Origin: Rhynchopus sp. YZ270_cl-10
Taxonomy: Eukaryota; Euglenozoa; Diplonemea; Diplonemida; Diplonemidae
Assembly: GCA_964035575.1 (NCBI GenBank)
Contig: OZ037910.1
Span: 620,001-684,000, forward strand
Reading direction: 5' to 3'
DNA: 64,000 nucleotides
Both the position numbers and the translations under genes were made by a program. Positions 34,785 to 45,050 of the stretch are shown one piece after another. Under the pieces are notes generated by a model, which saw only the letters and a program-made list of their open reading frames with translations, did no database searches and was not told the DNA's origin. The stretch's first letter is position 1; each line of letters begins with the position of its first letter.

Positions 34785-35535
34785 ATCTCAAAAAAAAAAA
34801 ATCCAAAATTTTTTTTCACAAGTGTTTTTGAGGCCTGCTCACTACACCCTATGTACCCTTCTGGGACCAAAAAGTCCAAAAAAGCATGAATTGGGCTGTT
34901 TTGAGCATCTAGAGTTTATTCCCCGGCCATTTTCTGTACCACCAGTGCATTTTGTATGGGCCAGCGCCTTGTCGAAAAATCGAAAAATCTCAAAAAAAAA
35001 AAAAATCCCAATTTTTTTTTCCACAAGTGTTTTTGAGGCCTGCTCACTACACCCTAGGTACCCTTCTGGGACCAAAAAGTCAAAAAAAGCATGAATTGGG
35101 CTGTTTTGAGCATCTAGAGTTTATTCCCCGGCCATTTTCTGTACCACCAGTGCATTTTGTATGGGCCAGCGCCTTGTCAAAAAATCGAAAAAGCGAAAAA
35201 AAAAATTTTTTTTTTTTTCGGGAAAATTTCGACCCCTGAGTTGGGTTTTTGGGCACCAAAAAGTGCAAAAAAAACGCAAAATTTTGGTGTTTTGACCCTC
35301 CAGAAGCACCCAAAAACGTACTTTTGTGTACAAAATCACGCATATTACACATTTCCTTAGCAATCCTTTTCACAAGTACTAGGCGATTTTTGACCTGACA
35401 AAATTTTGCTTTATCGCCCAAAATCGGGCGTGGTAGGTCATAAAATGGCCCAAAGAATCCAAAGAAAACCTCAGAAATAGATGTTCGCGAAATAATTTCG
35501 CAAGTCAAACTTCAGCCACAATACGGTCATTTTGT
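34785..35535 (-). repeat. Inverted core A module with a 205-bp tandem duplication
   Basis: The reverse complement of the module at 18187 and 22262: gtttattccccggccatttt, then tgtatgggccagcgccttg, then the cgggcgtggtaggtcataaa end. The segment starting aggcctgctcactacaccct is present twice, at 34831 and 35036. Confidence 0.8.
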
Positions 35536-36009
35536 GCGTACCCTGTGACTGTAGTGGCTAGAGAACACGCACATGCAGACTCGTTCCTTGCAATTTCCAG
35601 TGTTGTGTTTATCAATGCATGCATCCAGAGGACCTCTGGTTTACGAAATCGTAGGCACTCCTGTGCAAAAATGAAGTCGGTTTTTGACCCAAAATCGGGG
35701 TGGGGGGCCATAATTTGCTCCAAATTTGGCCGAAAATTGGGATTTTTCTGAAAATTTCATTGTGCTCAACAAAAATCCTTGATTTTTTGAAGAATTTTCC
35801 AAAAAATATGCTATACTCCCTATGACTGGACCCAACTCCCCTCACCCTTTTTTTTTCACCCAAAGGGCCGGTCAAATTTTACACACTAATACACAAAGTT
35901 ACATACCCCCCAAAAAAAAAAAAAGTTGGGAAATCCGGATTTTTTTTTGGGGGGTCTTTCTACTAGAGCTCCGTTGTTCACACAGCAGTGAACAAAGTGA
36001 CCCGTCACA

Positions 36010-36330
36010 GCCAGAACGCGACTCAATTGGTCAAACGCCGAAGGAAAAAGGAAGCATGCAGCATGGCGAAAGAAAAAAAGTAGCGTACCGTGCGCCTGCG
36101 GCGCAAGTTTACAACCATCCTTCCCTTTGACATAGTTTGGCTGTAATAATGTGCAATTTTAAGCGCATTTTTTTGAAATGTTGCGTACCGTGGCTTCGCC
36201 AGAAACTTTCGTTTAGCAAAATATGGAAGTAAAATTCATGCAAACTGACGATAATTACCAACGACAGTGCCATTTTATGTCAACATTTTATGTTGCGTAC
36301 CGTGGCTTCGCCCGGAACCTTTCGGGTGCC
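36010..36330 (+). repeat. Dispersed repeat with two gttgcgtaccgtggcttcgc words, copy 1
   Basis: Shares its order of motifs with 58290-58575: ggaagcatgcagcatggcga, accgtgcgcctgcggcgc, tgacatagtttggctgta, then gttgcgtaccgtggcttcgc twice (36182 and 36293). The matching positions across about 290 bp mark one repeat family. No coding capacity. Confidence 0.85.
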
Positions 36331-36544
36331 ATGACCGCAGTTTCTTTCCCACGTCCCACCCTTTGCACATAGTGTGGGGAAATTTTTTTGACCCCAAATC
36401 ACCCCCCTGTGCCTGCTGATGTTGCAAAAAAAAAAAAAAAAAATAGTGGAGTTCATCTTCGGGTGTCTACACTAAAACAACCAAGTTTTCAAAAAAAAAA
36501 AAAAAATTAGCTATTTATTCGTCTGAGGAAATATTCACTTTTCC

Positions 36545-36680
36545 TCACACGAGTGTACCTTTCAGAAACGAGTGGCATTTTACCCCACGAGCGAAGCGAG
36601 TGGGGTAATAGACTTTATCTCACGAGCGAAGCGAGTGGGATAAAGTCAGCCACGAGTTTCTGAAAGGGCACGAGTGGAGG
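36545..36680. repeat. cacgagcgaagcgagtgg palindromic words
   Basis: Two copies of the palindrome cacgagcgaagcgagtgg (36587 and 36620) lie between cacgagt/actcgtg words and a gtttctgaaagg/cctttcagaaac pair. Another short foldback. Confidence 0.75.
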
Positions 36681-36714
36681 GAAAGTGAATATTTCACCAG
36701 AATATAATAGTTTT

Positions 36715-37238
36715 CTCAACTGAAGGAAAAGTAGCTCTAAGCAAACCCCGTGGAAGAAGTGTGGGGTGAATATGCAGAAAAAAAAGACGATTTTTTGGTG
36801 GGAATATTTTTCACAGAAAATCGAATTTCACTATTAAGATTGGCTCTGCTCGACACCCAGTAAGGCTACTATGGGCCCCATGGGACATTTTGGCCCGAAT
36901 ACCAGGCCGTATTTTCAAAAGATTGATAATCCCAGTATCAAATTTTTGGCCGAAAAAATGGACCAAAAAATGGTCATGTTGGTCACGGTGACAAAATGTG
37001 AAGCAGAGATATCAAAATGACCCACTCTCCCACCCAATTTTTTTTTCGACCCCCCCTCTACTTTTCCTCACACCAAAAAAAGCCTCACACATAGGCTTTT
37101 TTCTACACAAACCCCAGCCAAAAATTATTGCTACTTTTCCAAATTGCGTGAGGAAAAGTGGCTATGTGTGAGGAAAAGTGAATTTATCCTCACACTTCTT
37201 CCACGGGGTTTGCTCAGAGCTACTTTTCCTCAGTTGAG
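36715..37238. mobile_element. 524-bp element with about 50-bp terminal inverted repeats
   Basis: 36715-36765 (ctcaactgaaggaaaagtag through agaagtgtgggg) is inverted at 37188-37238 (cacttcttccacggggtttg through cagttgag). The interior is non-coding, with cctcacac words. It is the last insertion before NTPase gene A resumes. Confidence 0.8.
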
Positions 37239-37808
37239 AAAAAAACATTTCTCGAAGTTGTCTGGCCGACTACTTCTTGTCAATACCAGGTTGTTTTCCA
37301 ACACAAATCATTGTATTGTGTGCACTAAGTTTGCATCCTTTGCAACCATTCTTATCCACACATCACATCACAGCAAGGGGTAAAACCCCTGAAGAGCAGG
37401 AGCAGCTCCTGGGTAAGTTGAAGCAAGGTATGTAGTTGTTGGTGTGCATTTCGTAACCCGAGATCAATCTACTGCACAGATATTGCGAAAAGCTTTGCGA
37501 CCGATTGTTTGGACATACGTCGTGCAGATGCAGAGGACGTGCAGCTGCTGCGTCGCATTGCCATTGCAGGGAAAGGCGGTCTGTCTATGTCTGGGAAGGA
37601 CACAAACGAGCGCAGCCGGATCAAGGCACTGATGGAACGTGACTCAAAGTCGACACTGCTCCGCAGAGTGGGTGCGGACAACGTGAGGATCCACCACTAT
37701 CATCACGCACTGTACCTGCATGGTGTGAAGGGGCCAAATGAGGCGAATGTGGAGCAGAAGATCAAAGAAGTGAAGGAGAAGTTTGGGATCAACGCCAATG
37801 CTGCTTGA
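37239..37808 (+). pseudogene. P-loop NTPase family gene A, 3' part
   Basis: Resumes the homology with gene B. It contains an exon ending TPEEQEQLLG at 37412, a 67-bp GT-AG intron (37413-37479) and a final exon from 37480 reading DIAKSFATDCLDIRRADAED, then VQLLRRIAIAGKGGL, and ending NANAA. Exon limits are supported because gene B has the same 67-bp intron and both genes keep the frame across it while differing just after the junction. It is separated from the 5' part by 4.2 kb of insertions. Confidence 0.65.
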
Positions 37809-37842
37809 AAGATTGGTGCGAACTAAGTTGGTTTTGTGGTTA

Positions 37843-38816
37843 AAGGGGGAGCAGACCTATTATTACACCTTAAAAAAATTTTTTTTCCTGAAAAATCCCA
37901 AAAAAGTTTAACTTTTGAAGAGTTTAATGACCTATTATTACAGTGCTATTTAAGCGCTATTTAACCACTATTACACCTATTACACCTATTTCACCTATTA
38001 CCCCCTATTCCACCCTTACCGCCCCCACATAGTCAATAGTCCTGTCAGGATTACAAGACAAAATCATTCCAACTTTTAAAACATGTCTGGCTCTGACTCT
38101 CCTGTGATTGTGTCTGCACCGCCTAAACCAGAACCTCAATACGTGGATCTGGATGAGTCTCTGGATGAGTCTCTGGATGTGGATGTGGAGATGGAAGATG
38201 AGCCGATCCCTGTCGTTGACCTCGATCACGATGTGATAGAGCCTTTGGAGATCGACAGCGACAACGAGCTCAGTTGTATCCTTGATGCAATTTAGTTTTG
38301 CTAATCCTTACCACTCCCTCTTGATCGTGGTATGCAAAGATCTGAAAAGAAACCAACAGGTACCCACGAACATGTGGCAACAAACACAACCAGCACAACG
38401 CAACCGATCTGTGCGCAACGAAAGGAACCCAAGCAAGGCTACGAGGTTACCAAACGCAAAAAAGGAACCCAAGCAAGGGAACGAGTGGTTACCAAACGCA
38501 GCCCACCTTCGGTGGGCTGCTCAAACTCGTCCCCATGGGCAAACCCCTTTGTGTCTTTGCGTTACACACAACGCTCTGCACATGCTATGCAGGCGTTAAC
38601 CACAACGTGTGGTTGCCAAACGCATGCCGTGTGTGGCCCACGCATGGTTCTCACACCGCCAACCCACCCTACCACCTTAGGGTCACACCTATTATTACAG
38701 TTAAACTTAAAATTTTTTAAACTTTCAAAAGTTAAACTTTAAATAAAAGGCCAAAAACGGTGGACCTATTATTACGGAATAATAGGTCTACTGTAATAAT
38801 AGGTCTACCCCCCCTT
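37843..38816. mobile_element. 974-bp element with TA duplication and cctattattac words
   Basis: Ends AAGGGGGAGCAGACCTATTA and, inverted, TAGGTCTACCCCCCCTT. TA lies on both sides (37841-37842, 38817-38818). The region downstream of gene B (ttttgtggttatttttgacg at 43640) gives a near-empty site. TA fits Tc1/mariner-like mobility. The interior holds a small acidic open frame, a ccaccttcggtggg hairpin at 38503, and accaaacgc words. Confidence 0.8.
38083..38295 (+). CDS. Small acidic open frame inside the TA element
   Basis: 70 residues starting MSGSDSPVIVSAPPKPEP, with a repeated LDESLDESLDVDVEMEDEP stretch. Strongly acidic, with no known domain. It could be the leftover first exon of an autonomous relative's transposase or a captured host exon. 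No recognisable partner follows it. Confidence 0.4.
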   Translation: MSGSDSPVIVSAPPKPEPQYVDLDESLDESLDVDVEMEDEPIPVVDLDHDVIEPLEIDSDNELSCILDAI

Positions 38817-39411
38817 TATTTCTTGACTTTTTTTTGCTTTCATTTTATTGTAAATTTGTTTCTGAGGTGGTGCTGAACGGTGGAAGCGAAAAGAACTAAA
38901 GCGGCGTGTTGTGAGCTGTCTGAACAAGGGAAGTAAATGATTCGGTGCTCTCTGTCATGGAGACTGTCTGTCTTTATTGCCCACACGAAGGGTACAAGCT
39001 GCGTGATGTCGATAGTGCAGGATGGGGCGGTAAAGAAAGGTGTCGATACGTGAGATGGGATGGGGGAAAAAAATGCTGTCAAGTGTAGCAAGTGTTCAAA
39101 CAGATCGAAATAGGAAGTATAATAGTGAATGTGACGTGCTGGTACGAAATATGCGTGCAGGCATTTTTTTGTGGTCGTTTGGTTGTTTGGGTTTTCGGGT
39201 TCCAGAAGCCAGTTTGTGCACAAAATTGACCAAAAAGTGCAGAAATCACCTGGAAGTGGCAAAAAGTAAAAAAAAAAAAATAGTGGAGCACACTCTAGGG
39301 TGGCTACACTAAAACAACCAAGTTTTCAAAAAAAAAAAAAAACAAATCATGTTTTGCGGGTTATCGCTTGTGATGAAGCAATCTGATAAGGGTAGCAAAA
39401 ACTCAAGTTTG
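38817..39411. other. Intergenic, duplicated downstream of gene B
   Basis: 38930-39260 matches 43850-44165 (gtcgatagtgcaggatgggg, then aagtgttcaaacagatcgaa). The dispersed motif gtggagcacactctaggg lies at 39283. No gene. Confidence 0.6.
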
Positions 39412-39611
39412 TGGTAAGGTACAGGACATTCCCCCAAGTCTCTCTCTCACTCTCTCCCCGTACTATTTTGGTTCGCATCATGACCACATGCCGTGTCCTT
39501 CACATCACCACATACAGTCTTTTCTTCTCGACACAACATTTTGTCTCTTCGTTCCGTGTTTTCTTGTGTGCTTCCATAAGTGCCTGCACTGAGCTGAAGG
39601 GTTTGCCAATA

Positions 39612-41002
39612 ATGTGGAGACGTGTTCTTTCCCTGCATGAAGTACTGAAGACACCAGGTATGATGGAGCGTGCCACATGCAAGCCATATATGCTCTCCAA
39701 GCCTGATGACATGAAGTGGGACTACCAGAACTCTGAGAACCTGAAGCAGGAACTGTGCGAGAGTTACAGAAACAACAAGGAGATGTTCGACACAGACATG
39801 CTGGACAAGAGCACTGTGCAGCAGATGTATGTTTGCGCAGGCGCCGGGATGGGGAAGACGCGTCTTCTCACGATGGTGCCGACGCTGCTGGAAGCTGAAC
39901 TGAAGGGCAAGACAGTGTTTACCTTCAACATATCCTTTGAGGACATGGCGTTCAATCCAAGCACAGAAATGGGTATTGATATTGGTCGCCGTGTTGCTTA
40001 CCACCTACTGGGTGTTGAGGAGGAGTACGCGGAGTGGTCAAAGTTGACTTCACATTGTGTGAACTCGTGAAGGGTCTCTGTGGAGATAAAGACGTTCCCC
40101 ACACAGATCTGGTGTGTCTGCTGATGATCGATGGAGTGTATGCCATGGCAGACAATCACGTCTATAGCTTTGTGAAGAGCTGTATGACGGGCTTGACATT
40201 AAATCGTGGTGGGTACTTCTTCTTCCCAGTGTGCTCCCTGTTGCGACGCAGCTCTGTACATGACGCATTCCGCCATGCGGGAGGAGTGTACCGACGTTTT
40301 TTCGAAACCCCCAGACTGCTGACATCACCGGACCCTCAACTGTCGAACACTTTGTTCAACTTTGTGAAGGGAAACCCGCGTGCAGTGGAACACCTCTGTG
40401 CACTTCGCGAGAAGCACCCTGAGAAGACAGAAGCAGAATTGATCAACACTTTGTCCTGTGATTGGGAACAGTCCTATGGCCCACTCAACTCCAAGGAGGA
40501 GCAGGTGGAGGTCCTTAGGTACGCACTGCTGAGAAAACATGTGAACGAAGACGACCCTCCTATCTCGCTGCGACCTATCATGGATCAGGGTCTCATGAAT
40601 CTTCAGAAGAGAGCAGATGAGGACACCCCGTGGTTGATATATACCTACATCGAACCCACACCCATCTGGGCTGTGGTGAACTCGAGGGTGCCCGAAAGCC
40701 CGCTTGCAGGATACGACTGCGCAGAGGCGTTGGACGGTGCTTCTTCGTACGCATCGTTCTTGGTGTGGTATCAGTCTGTGCTCTCGAAGTTGGACATTGA
40801 CGAAGAAAAGGTTATCAAGGACAACTTCTTGACACGACTATGGCCGAACAGCACAGAATGCAGTGAGGACGGAGAGAAAAGCAACAAGAGCGACACTGCA
40901 ACGAAGCGAAAGCGTGAGGTGCTCTCACAGCCAAATCCGCGCAAGAAGCGTGTCCGTACCACACCGAAAAAGAAGGACACCACCACCACCCGCCCGAAAT
41001 GA
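39612..41002 (+). pseudogene. P-loop NTPase family gene C, one frame break
   Basis: Starts MWRRVLSLHEVLKTPGMMER. Walker A is CAGAGMGKTRLL (GAGMGKT near residues 77-83), followed by FTFNISFEDMAFNP and a Walker B-like VCLLMIDGVYAM. The C-terminal half has EKHPEKTEAELINTL and ends in a basic Lys/Arg-rich tail (PRKKRVRTTPKKK) that looks like a nuclear signal. The frame changes once, near 40035, between EEEYAEW and KVDFTLCELV; coding resemblance continues on both sides, so a single-base indel or an assembly error is likely. Architecture recalls the large ATPase families of repeat-rich protists (RHS or Crinkler-like), but I cannot assign it to either. Confidence 0.65.
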
Positions 41003-41719
41003 AACTGCAAATATGCAATGAGTGAAATGACCCCCAGGTGAGAGTGGTGCTTTTTGTGACAGATTTGCTGAACCAATCGATTAAAAATAGGGAAAAAGTG
41101 AGACCGGAAGTTTCGCGTAAAGCACCGTAAGTAGCAAAGTCACCACCCTGGAACATTACAGAAAAGACTTTCATTAAGTCGCCGTCAATGGGGTATCTCG
41201 GGAATTTTCGCGTTTTATTTTTATCTTGGCCTCAAAATCAGGGGGAAACTCTGTCTTTATTTTGATTTGATTTGTTTATTTATTATGATGCACCAGGGTA
41301 CATCGAGTCTCTTGTGGCTTCTCTCAACACTCGAAACCTCCACAAGGCATGGCTAGGTGTGTGAGTGCGACACACGCGGGATGTTGTAACATTGCACAGA
41401 AAGATCTTTTGAGAGCACGAACCTGCAAGGTTTTGCAGCAACGACAGAGGTGCAGTGTGCTCCAGATGACGTACGACACGGTGTGAGAAGAGGAGACATA
41501 GCAGATGCAAGACGCACCTCAGGAAAACAAAGAGCGACCTCGTCAGTGAAATAGAGGGTGTTTCTGTTCTGTGAAATGGTTTTGTTTTTTTTCAACATTC
41601 TTGTAACATTAATGTGGAATGGGGGAGGGAAAGGGGCTTCCCAGCCGGCGAGGAATCGCTTGTGATGAAGCAGTTTGTGGTAAGTGTAGCAATCAGGTAA
41701 GGGTAGCAAAAACTGTAGT
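41003..41719. other. Intergenic, no gene seen
   Basis: Unique sequence with no credible frame. The right end (41640-41720) starts the duplicated leader found before gene C (gcttgtgatgaagca also at 39368). Confidence 0.45.
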
Positions 41720-41996
41720 TTGTGGTAAGTGTACAGGACATTCCCCAAATCTCTCTCTCTCTCCCCGTACTATTTTGGTTTGCATCATGACCACATGCCG
41801 TGTCCTTCACATCACCACATACAGTCTTTTCTTCTCGACACAACATTTTGTCTCTTTCTTCCGTGTTTTCTTGTGTGCTTCCATAAGTGCCTGCACTGAG
41901 CTGAAGGGTTTGCCAATAATGTGGAAACGTGTTCTTTCCCTGGATGAAGTACTGAAGACACCAGGTGTGATGGAGCGTGCCACACGCAAGCCGTGA
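41720..41996 (+). pseudogene. Duplicated leader and first codons of gene C
   Basis: Nearly identical to 39411-39682, including MWKRVLSLDEVLKTPGVMER, but it stops at a TGA after RATRKP and passes directly into the region before gene B. A segmental duplication has therefore put a gene C 5' end in front of gene B. Confidence 0.8.
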
Positions 41997-42068
41997 CACA
42001 CCATTCCTCCCTCTTATCATCACCGGCTCACACTTCCACAGCAATGCACCAACAGGGAAATTACACAA

Positions 42069-43616
42069 ATGGGAAGAAACAACAAAATGTGGCGATTAAT
42101 TCAAAAGACCAAATACCTTGGGGGTGTGACAATTCTAGGAGGAGCCACCGTTGGCAGTGTGCTTATGTGGGGCAGGCAGCACCCAGGGGACTCAACATTT
42201 GATCGAGACACCTGGGACAGTCCCATCGAGAAGACGGAGGAGTCCCAAAGATATTTAGACGCGATGCTCACAGAGGTTGTCACAGCACCGTACACCCCCG
42301 ATGACACATACATTGCAAGAAAGCAAGATGGCGACCTGCAGGAGGCTCTCCACAGCACCTTCGCTACAGAAGGCAAGTTCTTCATGTTGACGGGCGAGAA
42401 TGGCGTAGGAAAAACAGCATCCATGCAAGACCTGCTCGGAAGGGAGTACAAGGATGGTGTGCTTCGTATAGTTCTCCATCCCTCCAGGCTGAAACATGCG
42501 CGTAAACATGGTGGTATCAGGAAGATGCTTGAAGCGGATGTGTTGGAGGAATTCAATTGGTCTCCCAAGCACCCCAAAGCTCACAGCGATTTTGTGGACT
42601 TCCTCACCCACGCGAACGAGGTGCGGAAGCAGGCCAAGGGGAAGGATGCACACCCGCTCATCATCTACTTCGAAATAGACAGTGGCCACGCACCCCTCGA
42701 CCACAAAGCCATGGTGGACATTGCTGAGGGTGTCGGTGAAGTGGCGCGCGACATTTCATCTGTGCCGAACGGTTGCAAGGCTATTGTTGAATTCCCCAAA
42801 ACAGCAGTCTCAGATGTGTTGGAAGACCTCCGTGGTGAGTTGCGGTCTTTCCAGGTGGATGCACTGACAGAGGACGAGTTCATGAAGATTGGGAGGAAGA
42901 TTCTGCGGCAGCGTTGGCCTGATCATGTGCAGACCATTGCGGACCCGTACCTGCACTGCTATCATGACTGGATCGGGGGGCAGACAAGGACTTTAGCTCA
43001 AATGGTTATTGGACATGACTTCTATTGTATGCACAGAAACATGTTGCAAAAAACATTTCTCGAAGTTGTCTGGCCGACTACTTCTTGTCAATACCAGGTT
43101 GTTTTCCAACACAAATCATTGTATTGTGTGCACTAAGTTTGCATCCTTTGCAACCATTCTTATCCACACATCACATCACAGCAAGGGGTAAAACCCCTGA
43201 AGAGCAGGAGCAGCTCCTGGGTAAGTTGAAGCAAGGTATGTAGTTGTTGGTGTGCATTTCGTGACCCGAGATCAATCTACTGCACAGGTGTTGCGAACAG
43301 ATTTGATACCTATTGTATCGACATACGTCGTGCAGATGCAGAGGACGTGCAGCTGCTGCGTCGCATTGCCATTGCAGGGAAAGGCGGTCTGTCTATGTCT
43401 GGGAAGGACACAGACGAGCGCAGCCGGATCAAGGCACTGATGGAACGTGACTCAAAGTCGACACTGCTCCGCAGAGTGGGTGCGGACAACGTGAGGATCC
43501 ACCACTATCATCACGCACTGTACCTGCATGGTGTGAAGGGGCCAAATGAGGCGAATGTGGAGCAGAAGATCAAGGAAGTGAAGGAGAAGTTTGGGATCAA
43601 CGCCAATGCTGCTTGA
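42069..43616 (+). CDS. P-loop NTPase family gene B
   Basis: Starts MGRNNKMWRLIQK, then a hydrophobic segment (residues 17-35, YLGGVTILGGATVGSVLMWG). Walker A GENGVGKT is at 109-116 and a Walker B-like LIIYFEID at 197-204. The first long exon runs to about 43100. An intermediate exon ends TPEEQEQLLG at 43220; a 67-bp intron (43221-43287) follows, and the last exon starts VANRFDTYCIDIRRADAED and ends NANAA at 43616. The exact first donor is uncertain. Compared with gene A, residues after about 70 are nearly identical while the N-terminal 70 are different, which suggests gene conversion or recombination at the domain border. The family function is unknown. Confidence 0.7.
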
Positions 43617-45050
43617 AAGATTGAGTGTGTGAAGTAAGTTGGTTTTGTGGTTATTTTTGACGTTGTTTGTTTGTTCTTTTTTTGTTGTAAATTACGTAAT
43701 AATAATGTTTCAGAAGAGCTGGAGAGTGGCAGCACAAAGAGAAAAAGCAGCGTGTTGTGAACTGTCTGAACAAGGCAAGTTCACTTCTTCCGTGCTGCGA
43801 TTGTAAAGGTTGTGAGGTCTCTGGTGTGGGGTCTCTGTTCAGCTGTTGGAGACTGTCTGTCTTTATTGCCCACAGGAACGGTACAAGGTGCGTGATGTCG
43901 ATAGTGCAGGATGGGGCGGTAAAGAAAGGTGTCGATACATGAGATGGGATGGGAAGAAATGAAAATGCTGGCAAGTGTAGAAAGTGTTCAAACAGATCGA
44001 AATAGGAAGTATAATAGCGAATGTGACGTGCTGGTACGAAATATGCGTGTAGGCTTTTTTTTGTGGTTGTTTGATTTTTTTGGGTATTCGGGTTCCAGAA
44101 GCCAGTTTGTGCACAGAATTGACCAAAAAGTGCAGAAATCACCTGGAAGTGGGAAAAAGTAAAAAAAAAAGAAAACCCGAGTCACTTACTTCGCACAAGG
44201 ATTTGCTCCCTTGTGTTCCAATTATACCCGTTTCGTTGACTGACGAGCGGTAGCGGGAGTAGGACATCTCAACCTAGACCGCGAAATGGAAGTAAGCTGG
44301 GCGGAGGGTGGGCGTGGCGTGGATATATTCTGTTGCGACACGTGATTTTTCCAAGTTTTCAAAAAAAGCATGTTTTGTGGGGGGAAAGTACCTAGGTTTT
44401 TGCAGGGATGACCACCTCATAGGTCGCACTGTATCTCAAGTTTTTCAGGTGTAACGTCCCTGGGGTGGCCTGGGCCTGACTGGGTTACGACCGATTTCTG
44501 AGGCTCAGGCCACCGCTCTCCATCACTGTTCTCTGACCAGACCTTCCGTCACAAAACAACCATGTGTGTTTTTTTTTTTAACCACGCCCTCTCATCAGCG
44601 TGCTGATCAGGGTAAATATTAAAATATTAGTCTTTCTGTATTCTTGACTCAACTAATGCAAGCCTCCTCCCCCCAAGCGTTTCTGTCTATTTGTTCCGGT
44701 TTTTTGCCTTTTCACTTCACTGTAGTAGACATTTATGTATCCTACACTCACAGAGGATTGATGTCCCCGTGTTTGCAATGATCCCCGTTCATCTGGTTGA
44801 TGAGTGGAAGCGGGAGTAGCACATATCAGCTGTAAACCACGAAAGGGATTGTAAGACTGCCTGGTTGGGGTGTCCACCCCCCCCGGTAAAGCCGGTCATA
44901 CCAAGGTACACTGTTCACGAGAGGGGCTTTGTATTTCAACTCTACTTCTTCCTGCGCAAAAACCCTGTAGTGGGTAACGGGAACTAAAGGGTTAAAGAAA
45001 AGTTCACTCACCTCCCCTCCTTCCAGGTTGTTTGCATTACAAGCTTTCAA
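43617..45050. other. Intergenic, dispersed repeat pieces
   Basis: 43850-44165 duplicates 38930-39260. 44165-45025 has scattered short shared pieces (tgacgagcggtagcgggagt, with a related version at 44800) but no gene. A pyrimidine-rich tract, ctcccctccttccag, ends at 45026. Confidence 0.5.

Larger units (their letters stand above)
34095..35911. mobile_element. Element with ggggggtatgta ends and tttgaccgg words
   Basis: Left end ggggggtatgtaatttgacc; right end the inverse (ggtcaaattttac, then tacatacccccc) at 35870-35911. Inside are more tttgaccgg words (34600-34670), a nested 422-bp element, and an inverted core A copy. Non-coding. Confidence 0.6.
33048..37238. mobile_element. 4.2-kb block of nested non-coding elements inserted in NTPase gene A
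   Basis: Comparison with gene B (aacatgtt directly followed by gcaaaaaacatttctcg at 43038-43062) shows this whole block is extra. It begins CAGGGTTTCCGCG with a ggtccccccgcccggggggacc palindrome, related to the 28379 element. It ends with an element whose repeat is TTTTCTCAACTG. No single terminal pair or clean duplication spans it, so several insertions, with some loss, are likely. Confidence 0.7.
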
